Source of the DNA: Candidatus Roizmanbacteria bacterium
GTDB taxonomy: Bacteria > Patescibacteriota > Microgenomatia > UBA1406 > GWC2-37-13
DNA length: 64,000 nucleotides
Assembly (NCBI GenBank): GCA_016215445.1
Contig: JACRJL010000003.1
Location: forward strand, 280,924-344,923
Direction of reading: 5' to 3'
Positions 41,628 through 50,593 of this stretch are shown here, one piece after another. Positions within the stretch are counted from its first letter, which is position 1; the number at the start of each line of letters is the position of its first letter. A program made the translations under genes and the position numbers. Below the pieces are notes generated by a model that searched no databases, was not told the DNA's origin, and saw only the letters and a program-made list of their open reading frames with translations.

Positions 41628-43489
41628 CAAATAACAAATCAATTTCAAATATAAAAATTAAAATTTTTAAACTCATTCTCTTTTTTTTACTTTTTTTCTG
41701 GTTTTCTTCGATAAAAAATGCTTACGCAGCTGATTTCAGGGCAGACTACGAAGTTGAATATAACTTATCGCAATTTAAGGAAAGTTTAAGTTCCAAAGTT
41801 AAGTTTAAAATCAAAATTACCAATTTAAGAGGAGACGTCTACGTTAATAAATTTGCCATTAGTTTTCCCAGGTCATTTGTCATTAGTAATATTCAGTCTT
41901 CTGACGATCACGGGACAATTGTTCCTGGCATAACTTCTGACGATGTAAATACTAAACTGGAAATGGAGTTCTCCCAACCCAATGTTGGTCGCGAATCAAT
42001 CAATAATTTTTATCTAAATTTTGATCAAACCAATCTTTTCAAAGCCAATGGGAATGTTTGGGAGGTGGCGTTACCCGTAATTGAAAATAGAAAAGGAGGG
42101 AGTTATAAGATAGTTGTTACCCTTCCTTCAGATACAGACAAGAAAATTTCCATTTCTAAACCTAAACCGGATTTAGTTTCAGGTAACCAAGTCATCTGGA
42201 ACAATCCACAAACAAAAACTATCTATGCAATTTTCGGTGACAGCCAAATCTACAGGACAGAGTTAACTTATCATCTAAAAAACAGCGAGATTTATCCAGT
42301 ATCGACAGAAGTGGCTTTTCCTCCTGATAGTCTATACCAAAAAATATTTATTGAATCGATAAATCCGGAACCGTCAAAAGTCTATCAAGATATAGACGGT
42401 AACTATTTAGGCAAATATTTGTTAAAACCTCTTGAATCAAAAACGATTATTTTTAGAGGTTTAATTGAGGTTTTTTCCGAGCCGAGAGAAGAAATGATGT
42501 CAAGAATGAGAAAAATGTTAATAAGCCAAAAAGACTACCTTTTGAGTCAACAGAAATTTTGGCAGATAAAAAGTCTCGATAAAATAAGTAATATGTCAAC
42601 CGCGGAGGGAGTATATAATTTCTCCGCTAACAGTCTAAAATACAATTATAAAAAAGTCAATTCCAACAACTCAAGATTAGGAGCAGAAGGAGTCTTGTTG
42701 AGGCCAGACCAAGCAGTCTGTCTTGAATTTACAGACTTATTTATTGCCACGGCTCGAGAAAAAGGAATTTTTGCCCGTGAAATAGAAGGTTATGGATTTT
42801 CATATGATCCTCAATTGCAACCTTTGTCTTTAGTCTCTGATGTTCTTCATGCCTGGCCGGAATACTACAGTAAAGAAGGCGAGCTGTGGGTGCCGGTTGA
42901 CCCAACCTGGGAAAATACTTCCGGAATTGATTACTTTTCTTCCTTTGACCTAAATCATATTGTTTTTGCGATCCACGGAAAAAAATCAGACTATCCTTTG
43001 CCGGCGGGAATGTATAAAACAGGAGATTCCAAGGATATTTCCATCAAGGCAACAACAGAGATTCCAGTTGACAAAAAAGAAGTCGGAATTGCAAATTTTA
43101 ATCTACCTTTGAGGATATCGGATAATAAAAAAGACTATAGAGGAAAGTTCTTTGTTAAAAATAACGGCAATGTTTATCTTTTAGAAATACCCGTTGAAGT
43201 TAAAGGAGAAAATTTGGAAATAGGCCAAAAAAAAATCTTCATAGATTCACTCGCTCCTTATGAAGAAAAAGAAGTTGATTTTACTTACAGAGTTTCAAGT
43301 GCAAACAAAAAAACGGGTAAGAGTCAGGGAAAAATAAGTATCTTTATTTATGGCAATAAGTTATTAGAAAGATATACGGAAATTATTCCGTTTGTCTACT
43401 TAGTTTTAATTATCGGCGCTTTTTCGGTTTTCGTGGTCGCGGCTGTTTTTTTGACTGGTAAGTTAATTCTTAAGAAAAGAAAAACATGA
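41624..43489 (+). CDS. Membrane-anchored transglutaminase-like protein
   Basis: 621 residues. A signal peptide ends in NAYAADF (about residue 37). A beta-rich N-terminal region is followed by a transglutaminase-like core with the triad Cys366 (AVCLEFTDLF), His409 (LHAWPEYY) and Asp426 (PVDPTW). Two beta domains and a C-terminal membrane helix with a KKRK stop-transfer follow. The active site should face outside, so a peptidase or cross-linking role in the envelope is likely. It overlaps uvrA and uvrC by 4 bp each, so it sits inside the uvr operon, an odd partner. Confidence 0.88.
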   Translation: MTNNKSISNIKIKIFKLILFFLLFFWFSSIKNAYAADFRADYEVEYNLSQFKESLSSKVKFKIKITNLRGDVYVNKFAISFPRSFVISNIQSSDDHGTIVPGITSDDVNTKLEMEFSQPNVGRESINNFYLNFDQTNLFKANGNVWEVALPVIENRKGGSYKIVVTLPSDTDKKISISKPKPDLVSGNQVIWNNPQTKTIYAIFGDSQIYRTELTYHLKNSEIYPVSTEVAFPPDSLYQKIFIESINPEPSKVYQDIDGNYLGKYLLKPLESKTIIFRGLIEVFSEPREEMMSRMRKMLISQKDYLLSQQKFWQIKSLDKISNMSTAEGVYNFSANSLKYNYKKVNSNNSRLGAEGVLLRPDQAVCLEFTDLFIATAREKGIFAREIEGYGFSYDPQLQPLSLVSDVLHAWPEYYSKEGELWVPVDPTWENTSGIDYFSSFDLNHIVFAIHGKKSDYPLPAGMYKTGDSKDISIKATTEIPVDKKEVGIANFNLPLRISDNKKDYRGKFFVKNNGNVYLLEIPVEVKGENLEIGQKKIFIDSLAPYEEKEVDFTYRVSSANKKTGKSQGKISIFIYGNKLLERYTEIIPFVYLVLIIGAFSVFVVAAVFLTGKLILKKRKT

Positions 43490-44769
43490 TCGAAAAAAAA
43501 CAGTCAGAAGTCCTTCCATCAGATATTGGTGTTTACCTTTTCAAGATAGGAGATGAAGTTCTCTATGTGGGAAAATCAATCAATATTAAGGCCAGGGTCA
43601 GATCGCATTTAGAAAACGCTAAACTGGACAGGAAAGAGTTTTTAATCGTCAATTCTTCTGACAGTATTGAGACAGTCATTGTTGATAGCGAGTTTAAAGC
43701 ATTGATTATCGAGTCTCAGTTGATTAAAAAATATCATCCAAAATACAATGTTATTTGGAAAGACGGTAAAAGCTATCTTTACATTAAAGTGACTGAGAGT
43801 GAAGTTTATCCCAAGATCCTTTTATCACGAAAGGAAAATGATAAGGAATCATTGTATTTTGGTCCGTTTTCTTCTGTAAAAGTAGCTGAGTCGTTGATTA
43901 ACGATGTAAGACACATTATTCCTTTTTGCACCCAAAAAAAACTTTCTAAAACTCATTGTTTTTATTCAAAAATAAATCTATGTCGGCCTTGTCCTAACCT
44001 GATAAACCTTAGGGACGGAGAAGAAAAAAAAGACTTGAAAAGCCTCTATCGGAAGAATATAAAAAAAGTGGTAAAAATATTAAAGGGAGGTGTAACCGAT
44101 ATACTGACCGGTTTATATCGAGAGTTAAAGAAATTGACAAAACTAAAGAAATATGAAGAAGCGATTCCCATAAGGAATAAAATTTTTAGATTAGAAAGGT
44201 TAATAAACCATCCTGTATCAAATCTTGATATTTTGAAGACAAATATGTCGAATACGGAGAATCTTGCCATTTTTTTTAAAGAGCTCAAAAAGTATTTTCC
44301 AGACCTGAAAAAATTAGCTAGGATTGAGGCTTATGATATTAGTAATCTAAGGGAATCAAATCAGGTCGGTTCAATGGTAGTTTTGACAAATGGTAGCGTT
44401 GATAAAAAAGAATACCGTCGTTTTCAGATAAAAAACCAAAAACTCAAGTCTGATTTCGAACGTCTTGTAGAGGTTATAGAACGCAGATTTAAAAATAACT
44501 GGCCTAAACCTGATCTGCTGGTCGTTGACGGTGGGCGGCCTCAAGTCAAAACAGTTATGGAAGTAATGAATAAAATTAAAATGGTGATTCCGATTTTAGG
44601 AATTGCCAAAAATCCGGACAGGTTAGTTATCGGTAGCTCTGGCTTTCCGACAGTTAGATTTCCACAGACTTATCCGGCTTTTAACCTTGTCAGATTAATT
44701 CGTGACGAATCGCACCGTTTTGCCAAAAAATATCACCTCTACCTTCGGAAAAGGGATTTTTTGGTATAA
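43486..44769 (+). CDS. uvrC: UvrC excinuclease subunit, shortened
   Basis: 427 residues against about 600 in typical UvrC. The N-terminal GIY-YIG nuclease (GVYLFK, LYVGKSINIKARVRSHL), a cluster of cysteines that could hold the UvrC iron-sulfur centre (PFC, THC, LCRPC), a UVR-like helix pair and the RNase H-like C-terminal nuclease (EAYDISNL, LLVVDGGRPQ, RDESHRFAKKYH) are present. The tandem helix-hairpin-helix domain is missing. Both incision domains seem intact, so dual incision is possible but DNA binding must differ. It overlaps the transglutaminase gene by 4 bp. Confidence 0.93.
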   Translation: MIEKKQSEVLPSDIGVYLFKIGDEVLYVGKSINIKARVRSHLENAKLDRKEFLIVNSSDSIETVIVDSEFKALIIESQLIKKYHPKYNVIWKDGKSYLYIKVTESEVYPKILLSRKENDKESLYFGPFSSVKVAESLINDVRHIIPFCTQKKLSKTHCFYSKINLCRPCPNLINLRDGEEKKDLKSLYRKNIKKVVKILKGGVTDILTGLYRELKKLTKLKKYEEAIPIRNKIFRLERLINHPVSNLDILKTNMSNTENLAIFFKELKKYFPDLKKLARIEAYDISNLRESNQVGSMVVLTNGSVDKKEYRRFQIKNQKLKSDFERLVEVIERRFKNNWPKPDLLVVDGGRPQVKTVMEVMNKIKMVIPILGIAKNPDRLVIGSSGFPTVRFPQTYPAFNLVRLIRDESHRFAKKYHLYLRKRDFLV

Positions 44770-44770
44770 T
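44765..44770 (+). promoter_or_regulatory. Extended -10 box (TGGTATAAT) before the holin-like gene
   Basis: TATAAT with TG one base upstream, overlapping the last codons of uvrC and 6 nt before ATG 44777. A leaderless transcript is predicted for the holin-like protein-secG operon. Confidence 0.6.
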
Positions 44771-44776
44771 GATTCA

Positions 44777-45175
44777 ATGAAAAAGATTTTCCGAAAGATA
44801 GTTTTCTCCGGAATAGCAATATACGTTACCTCACTTTGGAACAAAGGATTTATTATTCAAAACGACTGGATGTTTTATTTGAAAGCGTCTCTTGTGATTG
44901 CTTCTATCTATTATTTAATCGTGCCTGTTTCCAAGTTGGTTCTTTTGCCTCTTAATATTATTACTTTGGGATTGGTCTCAGTAGTTTTTTACGCTTTGGT
45001 TCTTTACTTTTTTATGGATAAGTTTTCCTTGATTCAAATCAAGCCTTGGGATTTTGACGGCCTAAAATTATTTGGTATGATTATAACTCCTTTAAAAATA
45101 AACCAATTGACTAACATTTTTTTATCGGCATTTTCTATCTCGACAATTATCAATTCGCTTGAAAAGATTCTATGA
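44777..45175 (+). CDS. Phage holin 4_2-like membrane protein
   Basis: 132 residues from ATG 44777 (MKKIFRKIVF); the longer frame from 44702 lies inside uvrC. Four hydrophobic segments; VPVSKLVLLPLNIITLGLVSVVFYALVLYFF matches the signature of the small membrane family labelled phage holin 4_2 (PF04020), which is widespread in bacteria and not necessarily phage-derived. It overlaps secG by 4 bp. Function unknown. Confidence 0.78.
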   Translation: MKKIFRKIVFSGIAIYVTSLWNKGFIIQNDWMFYLKASLVIASIYYLIVPVSKLVLLPLNIITLGLVSVVFYALVLYFFMDKFSLIQIKPWDFDGLKLFGMIITPLKINQLTNIFLSAFSISTIINSLEKIL

Positions 45176-45390
45176 AAAATATACTTTTATTAGTCAATAT
45201 TGTTTTAAGTGTTGCTATTGTCATTTTCATCTTGGTCCAGGGAAGGGGAGCTGGTTTAGGAAGTGCCTGGGGTGGCGGTGGAGAACGTTTCCAAACAAGA
45301 CGCGGTATAGAAAAAGCAGTTTTATTGCTGACGGGGATTGCCGTTTTTATTTTCTTGATAGTTTCTCTCGTTAATCTTTTTGTCAAGTAG
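45172..45390 (+). CDS. secG: Preprotein translocase subunit SecG
   Basis: 72 residues with two membrane helices and the diagnostic loop ILVQGRGAGLGSAWGGGGERFQTRRG between them. SecG joins SecY and SecE to speed protein export. It overlaps the holin-like gene by 4 bp and is 5 bp from the solute-binding protein gene. Confidence 0.94.
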   Translation: MKNILLLVNIVLSVAIVIFILVQGRGAGLGSAWGGGGERFQTRRGIEKAVLLLTGIAVFIFLIVSLVNLFVK

Positions 45391-45395
45391 GGTTT

Positions 45396-46757
45396 ATGGA
45401 TTCTAAAAGGAAGGTATTCCGTTATTACTACTGGTTGATTATCGAATTCTTTAAGAAGTATAGCCGTATTATCGCTATTAGCTTTTTTGTCAGTTTTATT
45501 GTCATTATCGGTTTTTTGTCAATTTCTCCTTATATTAAGATTGCTTTGACTAAAGAAGAAGTCATTGGAATGGTTGGTAATTTTGATCTCAATAACCCAC
45601 CCGAAGAATTGGCCTCAAGAATTTCTAATGGTTTGGTTACAGTTAGTGAAAAAGGTGAAATCATTCCCGTGATCGCCAACTCTTGGGAGGTCAAAAACGA
45701 TGGGAAAGAATATCGGTTTCACTTAAAAGATAATCTACTTTGGGGAGATGGTAAAAAGTTAATTGCAAACGATATAAAGTATCAATTTGATGACATAACA
45801 GTTAAACCAGTAGACGATAGAACTATTGATTTTTTTCTAGACAAACCTCTGGAGATTTTTCCAACTTACTTAAGTAAGCCGGTTTTAAAATACCCATTAA
45901 TTGGGGTAGCGGGTTACTATAAAATAGGAAAAATAAGGACCTCAGCCGGGGTTTTGAAAGAAATAGTTTTAACTCCAAATACTAAAAATATAGTTCCAGT
46001 CAAATATAAATTCTATGACAACGATTCACAACTTGTTAATGCTTACAAAAGAGGGGAGATAAATCAGATGACTATTTCCAAAAAAGCGATTGCCGACACG
46101 TTTTTGAATTGGAAGAATTCAGTCGTCTCCAAATCTATTGATTATACGCGTTTATTGACAATTTTCTTTAATTTTAAAAACCCTATATTAGCAAATAAGA
46201 ATGTCAGAGATGCCTTAACAATGTTGGTTGATATGGAGAAATTTGCTCAGTTCGGTGAAGTTGCCAAAGGACCGATCCCGCCTATTTCATGGGCTTACAA
46301 TCCAGACTTAAAAAATTACAACTATGACCTAGAAACGGCTAGTAAAATTATTCAAAAAGAAGGAATAGCTAGCGAATCGTCTCAACTAAATTTTGTGACT
46401 TTTTTCGACTATTATGATACGGCTGACGCCTTTGTTGGCGAAATAAAAAAAGCCGGTCTACAAGCTAACTTAAATCTTGCTTCCTTAGATAGACCTGACA
46501 ATTTTGATTTGCTTTTAGCTTTTTGGAAGGTTCCGGTAGACCCTGATCAATATTATTTCTGGCATTCTACGCAAAAAGCAGGAAATATAGGAAGCTATAA
46601 AAATGTTAGGGTTGATTTACTACTCGAAAAGGGCAGATCGACAATTAACATTGAAGATAGGGAAAAAAGTTATTTCGACCTTCAAAAAACTATGCAGGAT
46701 GACCCACCGGCGATTTTTCTCTACTACCCTTACGTTTACACGATTAAACGCAAGTGA
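45396..46757 (+). CDS. Family 5 extracellular solute-binding protein
   Basis: 453 residues. A membrane helix (about 25-45) anchors the protein instead of a lipobox. The fold signatures are LASRISNGLVTVSEKGEIIPVIANSWEV, YRFHLKDNLLWGDGKKL with IKYQFDD, and ANKNVRDALTMLVDMEKF, as in OppA/DppA peptide-binding proteins. No permease or ATPase gene is near, so it either works with a distant transporter or has another role. Its TGA stop is part of an extended -10 element for the next transcript. Confidence 0.9.
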   Translation: MDSKRKVFRYYYWLIIEFFKKYSRIIAISFFVSFIVIIGFLSISPYIKIALTKEEVIGMVGNFDLNNPPEELASRISNGLVTVSEKGEIIPVIANSWEVKNDGKEYRFHLKDNLLWGDGKKLIANDIKYQFDDITVKPVDDRTIDFFLDKPLEIFPTYLSKPVLKYPLIGVAGYYKIGKIRTSAGVLKEIVLTPNTKNIVPVKYKFYDNDSQLVNAYKRGEINQMTISKKAIADTFLNWKNSVVSKSIDYTRLLTIFFNFKNPILANKNVRDALTMLVDMEKFAQFGEVAKGPIPPISWAYNPDLKNYNYDLETASKIIQKEGIASESSQLNFVTFFDYYDTADAFVGEIKKAGLQANLNLASLDRPDNFDLLLAFWKVPVDPDQYYFWHSTQKAGNIGSYKNVRVDLLLEKGRSTINIEDREKSYFDLQKTMQDDPPAIFLYYPYVYTIKRK

Positions 46758-46865
46758 TATAATAAAACAATAAAATTTATCGTGGCGTGCCTATACAAGT
46801 GAATAGCCACGATACATTTAAGGAAAATCGTTGGGAAAAAACCATCGGTTTTGTCCCAAAAATAA
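46758..46865 (+). promoter_or_regulatory. Promoter and structured leader before tRNA-Leu
   Basis: TGA-TATAAT (46755-46763) is an extended -10 element. The following 100 nt hold two inverted repeats: TATCGTGGC (46778-46786) with GCCACGATA (46806-46814), and AAAATCGTTGG with CCATCGGTTTT (about 46824-46853, one mismatch). They could be a long tRNA 5' leader or a small RNA. No protein frame of interest lies here. Confidence 0.5.
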
Positions 46866-46949
46866 GTCGGGGTGGCGGAACTGGCAGACGCGCAAGCTTG
46901 AGGGGCTTGTGGCCGCAAGGCTGTGGAGGTTCAAGTCCTCTCCCCGACA
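46866..46949 (+). tRNA. tRNA-Leu (anticodon GAG)
   Basis: Acceptor GTCGGGG pairs with CCCCGAC. It has a class II variable arm (TGGCCGCAAGGCTGT), and the anticodon stem CAAGC/GCTTG with loop TTGAGGG gives GAG. CCA is not encoded. Confidence 0.93.
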
Positions 46950-46954
46950 CTTTT

Positions 46955-48328
46955 ATGAAAAAACTTATATCTACCAATCCTGCAAAGAATTACGAAAAAA
47001 TTGGCGAAGTAAATATTTCTTCGGTTTCAGAAATCAAAGAAAAAGTTTTTTCAGCTAATCAGGCAAAAAAAAGCTGGAGAGACCTGGGAATTAAAGAAAG
47101 AATTAAAAAAATCTCTCCATTTTATAAGATGGTTGAAAAGAGAAAAAAGGAAATTGTCTTACTCATTACTAAAGAAATCGGAAAGCCAATAACAGAGGCG
47201 ATCGATGATATAGATTGGGACCTGACTTATTTTAAATGGTACTTGGATAATAGTGAAAAATATTTAAGTGATGAAATTACTCATAAGGAAGGTAAAGTTA
47301 TCCATAGAGTTGTCTATGAACCGATTGGAACGGTTGCTTCCATTGTTCCCTGGAATTTTCCTTTTGGTAATTTTCTTTGGGGAGTCATACCCAATTTAAT
47401 TGCAGGTAATACTGTAGTTTTTAAACACTCTGAGGAATGCCCTTTAACCGGGAAGATGATTGAAGAGATGATTAGTATGTTAAATTTGCCCAAAGGAGTT
47501 TTTTCGGAAGTTTATGGAGACGGTAAAGTAGGTGAGCAGTTAGTTAATGAAAACATTAATTTAATATGGTTTACAGGTAGTTCAAAAGTTGGAAAAAAAC
47601 TTTATGAAATCGCCGGAAAAAAATTTGTCAAAGCTATTCTTGAGCTTGGCGGTTCAAATCCGGCAGTAATTTTTGACGACGTTAACATTGACGAAATAAA
47701 AAGTAAACTTTATTACAAAAGATTCTTGAACTGCGGTCAGGTCTGTGATGCAGTGAAGAGATTAGTTGTCCATCAATCAATTTTTGATAAAGTCGTTAAC
47801 GAATTAAAAAAAATAATAGAATCTAAAAAAGTTGGTGATCCGGAGAAGGAAGAAACAGACATAGGAAGTTTGGTGGCAAAAAGACAACTAGAGTTATTAG
47901 AGTCTCAAGTCAAAGACGCAGTTGAAAAAGGAGCAAAAATCATTACAGGAGGTAAAAAACCTGGACGATTAAAAGGCGCCTATTTTCTGCCGACAATATT
48001 GACAAATATTAATCAGGAGATGAGAGTCTGGCGTGAGGAAGTGTTTGGACCTGTTTTATCCGTTATTAGTTTCAAGACTGAAGATGAGGCAATTAGATTA
48101 GCCAATGATACTAATTATGGTTTGGGAGCAGAAGTTTACTCAAAAAATGAAAAGAGGGCTTTACGGGTATCTGCAGCTATAGAAGCTGGTACGATCAATG
48201 TCAACAAAGGCAATCATTGGTTGCCCTGCAATCCTTTCGGAGGTTATAAGGATTCAGGAATAGGCAGAGAACATGGAAAATGGGGTTTGCAGGAGTTATG
48301 CCAGATAAAAAATATTGCTATTGGCTAA
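46955..48328 (+). CDS. Aldehyde dehydrogenase (succinate-semialdehyde type)
   Basis: 457 residues from ATG 46955; the open frame continues upstream through tRNA-Leu and is not coding there. It has the NAD-binding VPWNFPFGNF and WFTGSSKVGKK, catalytic Glu230 (LELGGSNP) and catalytic Cys264 (NCGQVC), 34 residues apart as usual, and EEVFGPVL near the end. It oxidises an aldehyde to an acid; the short form suggests succinate-semialdehyde or a similar substrate, which is inference. Confidence 0.93.
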   Translation: MKKLISTNPAKNYEKIGEVNISSVSEIKEKVFSANQAKKSWRDLGIKERIKKISPFYKMVEKRKKEIVLLITKEIGKPITEAIDDIDWDLTYFKWYLDNSEKYLSDEITHKEGKVIHRVVYEPIGTVASIVPWNFPFGNFLWGVIPNLIAGNTVVFKHSEECPLTGKMIEEMISMLNLPKGVFSEVYGDGKVGEQLVNENINLIWFTGSSKVGKKLYEIAGKKFVKAILELGGSNPAVIFDDVNIDEIKSKLYYKRFLNCGQVCDAVKRLVVHQSIFDKVVNELKKIIESKKVGDPEKEETDIGSLVAKRQLELLESQVKDAVEKGAKIITGGKKPGRLKGAYFLPTILTNINQEMRVWREEVFGPVLSVISFKTEDEAIRLANDTNYGLGAEVYSKNEKRALRVSAAIEAGTINVNKGNHWLPCNPFGGYKDSGIGREHGKWGLQELCQIKNIAIG

Positions 48329-48337
48329 ATAAAAACT

Positions 48338-48565
48338 ATGTGCCCAGCATGTATTCTTACAATTGGTGGAGGATTATTGGTAGCCAAAAAACTTGGAGTA
48401 AATTATGTTTTGGCAATAGGCTTAATTACTATCGTTTTTTCTTTTATTTTGGATAAGTTTTTAAGAAAGATGAATGACGGTAAAGTTTTCTTCCCTTATC
48501 AAAAAATAGTTATTCCTCTTATTCTTCTTCTTATCGCTTTTGTCGTGGCTAAGTTTCTGCTATAA
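48338..48565 (+). CDS. Small two-helix membrane protein with CPAC motif
   Basis: 75 residues. It begins MCPACILTIGGGLLVAKKLG, with Cys2 and Cys5 as a CxxC pair at the very N-terminus, then two hydrophobic stretches (about 23-40 and 57-75). I believe similar short proteins occur in other CPR genomes. The CxxC could be redox-active or bind metal. It follows the aldehyde dehydrogenase by 9 bp. Confidence 0.68.
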   Translation: MCPACILTIGGGLLVAKKLGVNYVLAIGLITIVFSFILDKFLRKMNDGKVFFPYQKIVIPLILLLIAFVVAKFLL

Positions 48566-48572
48566 ATAAAGT

Positions 48573-48647
48573 ATGGATCTAGTTAATAGATTTTTACAAA
48601 CAGTCGCTAAAATCTTCAAAAAAATGTTCAGTTGTTGCCAGGACTAA
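48573..48647 (+). CDS. Possible 24-residue amphipathic peptide
   Basis: ATG 48573 to TAA 48647 fits tightly between two genes. The peptide has alternating hydrophobic and basic residues (RFLQTVAKIFKKMF) and ends SCCQD. No ribosome binding site is visible. It could be a real small gene or chance. Confidence 0.25.
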   Translation: MDLVNRFLQTVAKIFKKMFSCCQD

Positions 48648-48648
48648 T

Positions 48649-49695
48649 ATGACATTAACAGAACTTTCCTATAAAATCCGTAAACTACTGCCTTTTTTAC
48701 TTCTATTTGCTCTTATTTTTTTGATAATTTTTTATTCTTTTAAACTGCTTTTTATCTACTTAGAATCTAATCAGGAAAAACCTGCCATTGTTCCTAGAAT
48801 TTTTGGAAAAATAAGCTCACCGGAAGTATCTAATGCCACTTCGAGTGCGGGTTTTGAATTCAGCTTGGATACGGTTGAGGGTAAGCCGTTGACTTCAACA
48901 GATAGTGCCAAAGTCTACTTTTTACCAAAGCCGGCCACCCGTTTTGGATACAGGGAGAAAATCTATTTAATGGCAAAAACCTTGGGTTTTGATACAGAAG
49001 CTGTCAAGCATAGATTAGTCAATAACATGGCAACTTTTGACGATGGTAAACAGTTGTTGACAATTAATATTGGCAACTTTAATTTTAAATACGAGAGCAA
49101 GCCTGATTCAAATGCTTTATCAGTATCTGGCACTTTTATTCCTTCAAGAAAGGAAATAGAAAATAAGGCAACTGACTTTTTAAGAACGATCGGCCGATAT
49201 CCTGACGAACTGTCGACAGGGACAATCAATATAATTTACTTAAAATACAATCCAATTTCTGAAAGTTATACAAATGTTGTAAATAGGTCTGAGGCGAATT
49301 TGGTAGAAATTGATTTTTATAGACCTAATCCAGATAATGTTCCGGTTGCGACACCAAGATTTTTTAACAGTCAAAACTTTGTCGTGATGCTTTTTGATGA
49401 AAACGGTTATCAGGTGGTAAAATCGCAGATAGCTTTTTTTGAAAAATCGGAAACTCAAGTAGATTTGTATCCAGTAAAGTCCGGAGATATTGCTTGGCAA
49501 GAGCTCTTGAATGGCAAGGGTTCGGTCGTCGCCGCTACAATGGGAAAAAAAGACGTAACAATAAAAAAAATGTTTATCAGCTACTATGATCCTGAAATCT
49601 ATCAGAACTATCTTCAACCGGTTTATGTGTTTTTGGGAGACAATGATTTTGTCGCTTATGTGCCGGCAATCACAAGTGAATTCCTCAGCGAATAA
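48649..49695 (+). CDS. Single-pass membrane protein with large extracytoplasmic domain, unknown
   Basis: 348 residues. One membrane helix (about 14-36) is followed by roughly 300 residues of mixed alpha-beta sequence without cysteines or repeats. I recognise no domain. It is downstream of the CPAC membrane protein on the same strand and ends tail to tail with the DD-carboxypeptidase gene (11-bp overlap). An envelope role is inferred from topology only. Confidence 0.7.
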   Translation: MTLTELSYKIRKLLPFLLLFALIFLIIFYSFKLLFIYLESNQEKPAIVPRIFGKISSPEVSNATSSAGFEFSLDTVEGKPLTSTDSAKVYFLPKPATRFGYREKIYLMAKTLGFDTEAVKHRLVNNMATFDDGKQLLTINIGNFNFKYESKPDSNALSVSGTFIPSRKEIENKATDFLRTIGRYPDELSTGTINIIYLKYNPISESYTNVVNRSEANLVEIDFYRPNPDNVPVATPRFFNSQNFVVMLFDENGYQVVKSQIAFFEKSETQVDLYPVKSGDIAWQELLNGKGSVVAATMGKKDVTIKKMFISYYDPEIYQNYLQPVYVFLGDNDFVAYVPAITSEFLSE

Positions 49696-50593
49696 TAATA
49701 TAGTCAATATTTGAATCTATCCAAGCAATCACATTTGTCGTATCACTGAATCTGTCTAAGCTTTTCAAAATTACGATTATAAATTGGTGACCATTCTTTT
49801 TATAAAAGGAAACGAGGTTTTCTCCAGCTTCTTCGGTATAGCCGGTTTTCAAACCTCCTAGACCGGAAATTTCTCCAAGAAGTTTATTGACGTTTGTCAA
49901 AGTGTGAAAATATTTGAAGTCGACGTCGGAAATAATAATTTCTTTAGTTGAGACGATTTTTGAAAGGTAGGGGTTTTTGAGAAGCTCTCGTGCGGCTAAA
50001 GCAAGATCGAACGGAGTTGAGTATTGGCCGTTTTCATCAAGACCGGCCGGGTTTTTAAAGCGGCTATCGTTCATATGGAGATTGAGAGCCTTTTCATTCA
50101 TCAAATCGACAAATTTATCATAACCGAAGTTATCGGCTAGGGCATAAGCGGCATCGTTACCTGAGTGAACGAGGGTCCCGTAAAGGAGATTTTCCACTGT
50201 TATTTTTTCTCCGACAACGAGCCCCATGATTTGACCATCTTCGATTACTTTCTTTACAGTAATTATTTGGTCTGGTTTATATATGTCTAATGCGACTAAA
50301 GCCGTGATGATTTTTGTTGTCGACGCTGGGAGAAATTGTGAATGCTCGTTTCTTTTTAGAATTGGGGTAAACGATGGCAGATCAACAATATAAACACCTT
50401 CAGCTGAAGTTTGGGGAAAATAAAAAGGACTTTTTAGATAAGGCACTGGGTTGATTTCGATATCCCTTCTGGTTTCTTTTTTTTCGAAAAGGGGACGGTT
50501 GTAAGCAAAAAGGTTGTAGTAGTAAGTATCGCCCGGGTAAAATAAAAATAATAGAGTATAAAAAGCTAAAAGAAGATACGACCGTAATTTCAT
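49685..50593 (-). CDS. D-alanyl-D-alanine carboxypeptidase (S11 family)
   Basis: 302 residues, with an N-terminal membrane segment. The three penicillin-binding motifs are present: SxxK in PASTTKIITAL, SxN in VHSGNDAAYAL and KTG in GLKTGYTEEAGENL. It trims the terminal D-Ala from peptidoglycan stem peptides outside the membrane. The C-terminal amphipathic domain of PBP5 is missing. It overlaps aspS by 4 bp on the same strand, so expression is linked. Confidence 0.93.
   Translation of the reverse strand: MKLRSYLLLAFYTLLFLFYPGDTYYYNLFAYNRPLFEKKETRRDIEINPVPYLKSPFYFPQTSAEGVYIVDLPSFTPILKRNEHSQFLPASTTKIITALVALDIYKPDQIITVKKVIEDGQIMGLVVGEKITVENLLYGTLVHSGNDAAYALADNFGYDKFVDLMNEKALNLHMNDSRFKNPAGLDENGQYSTPFDLALAARELLKNPYLSKIVSTKEIIISDVDFKYFHTLTNVNKLLGEISGLGGLKTGYTEEAGENLVSFYKKNGHQFIIVILKSLDRFSDTTNVIAWIDSNIDYIIIR

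Noticed and set aside
46787-46954. Extension of the aldehyde dehydrogenase frame through tRNA-Leu
   Set aside because: The added residues are a translation of the tRNA gene and its leader. ATG 46955 gives a normal aldehyde dehydrogenase N-terminus.
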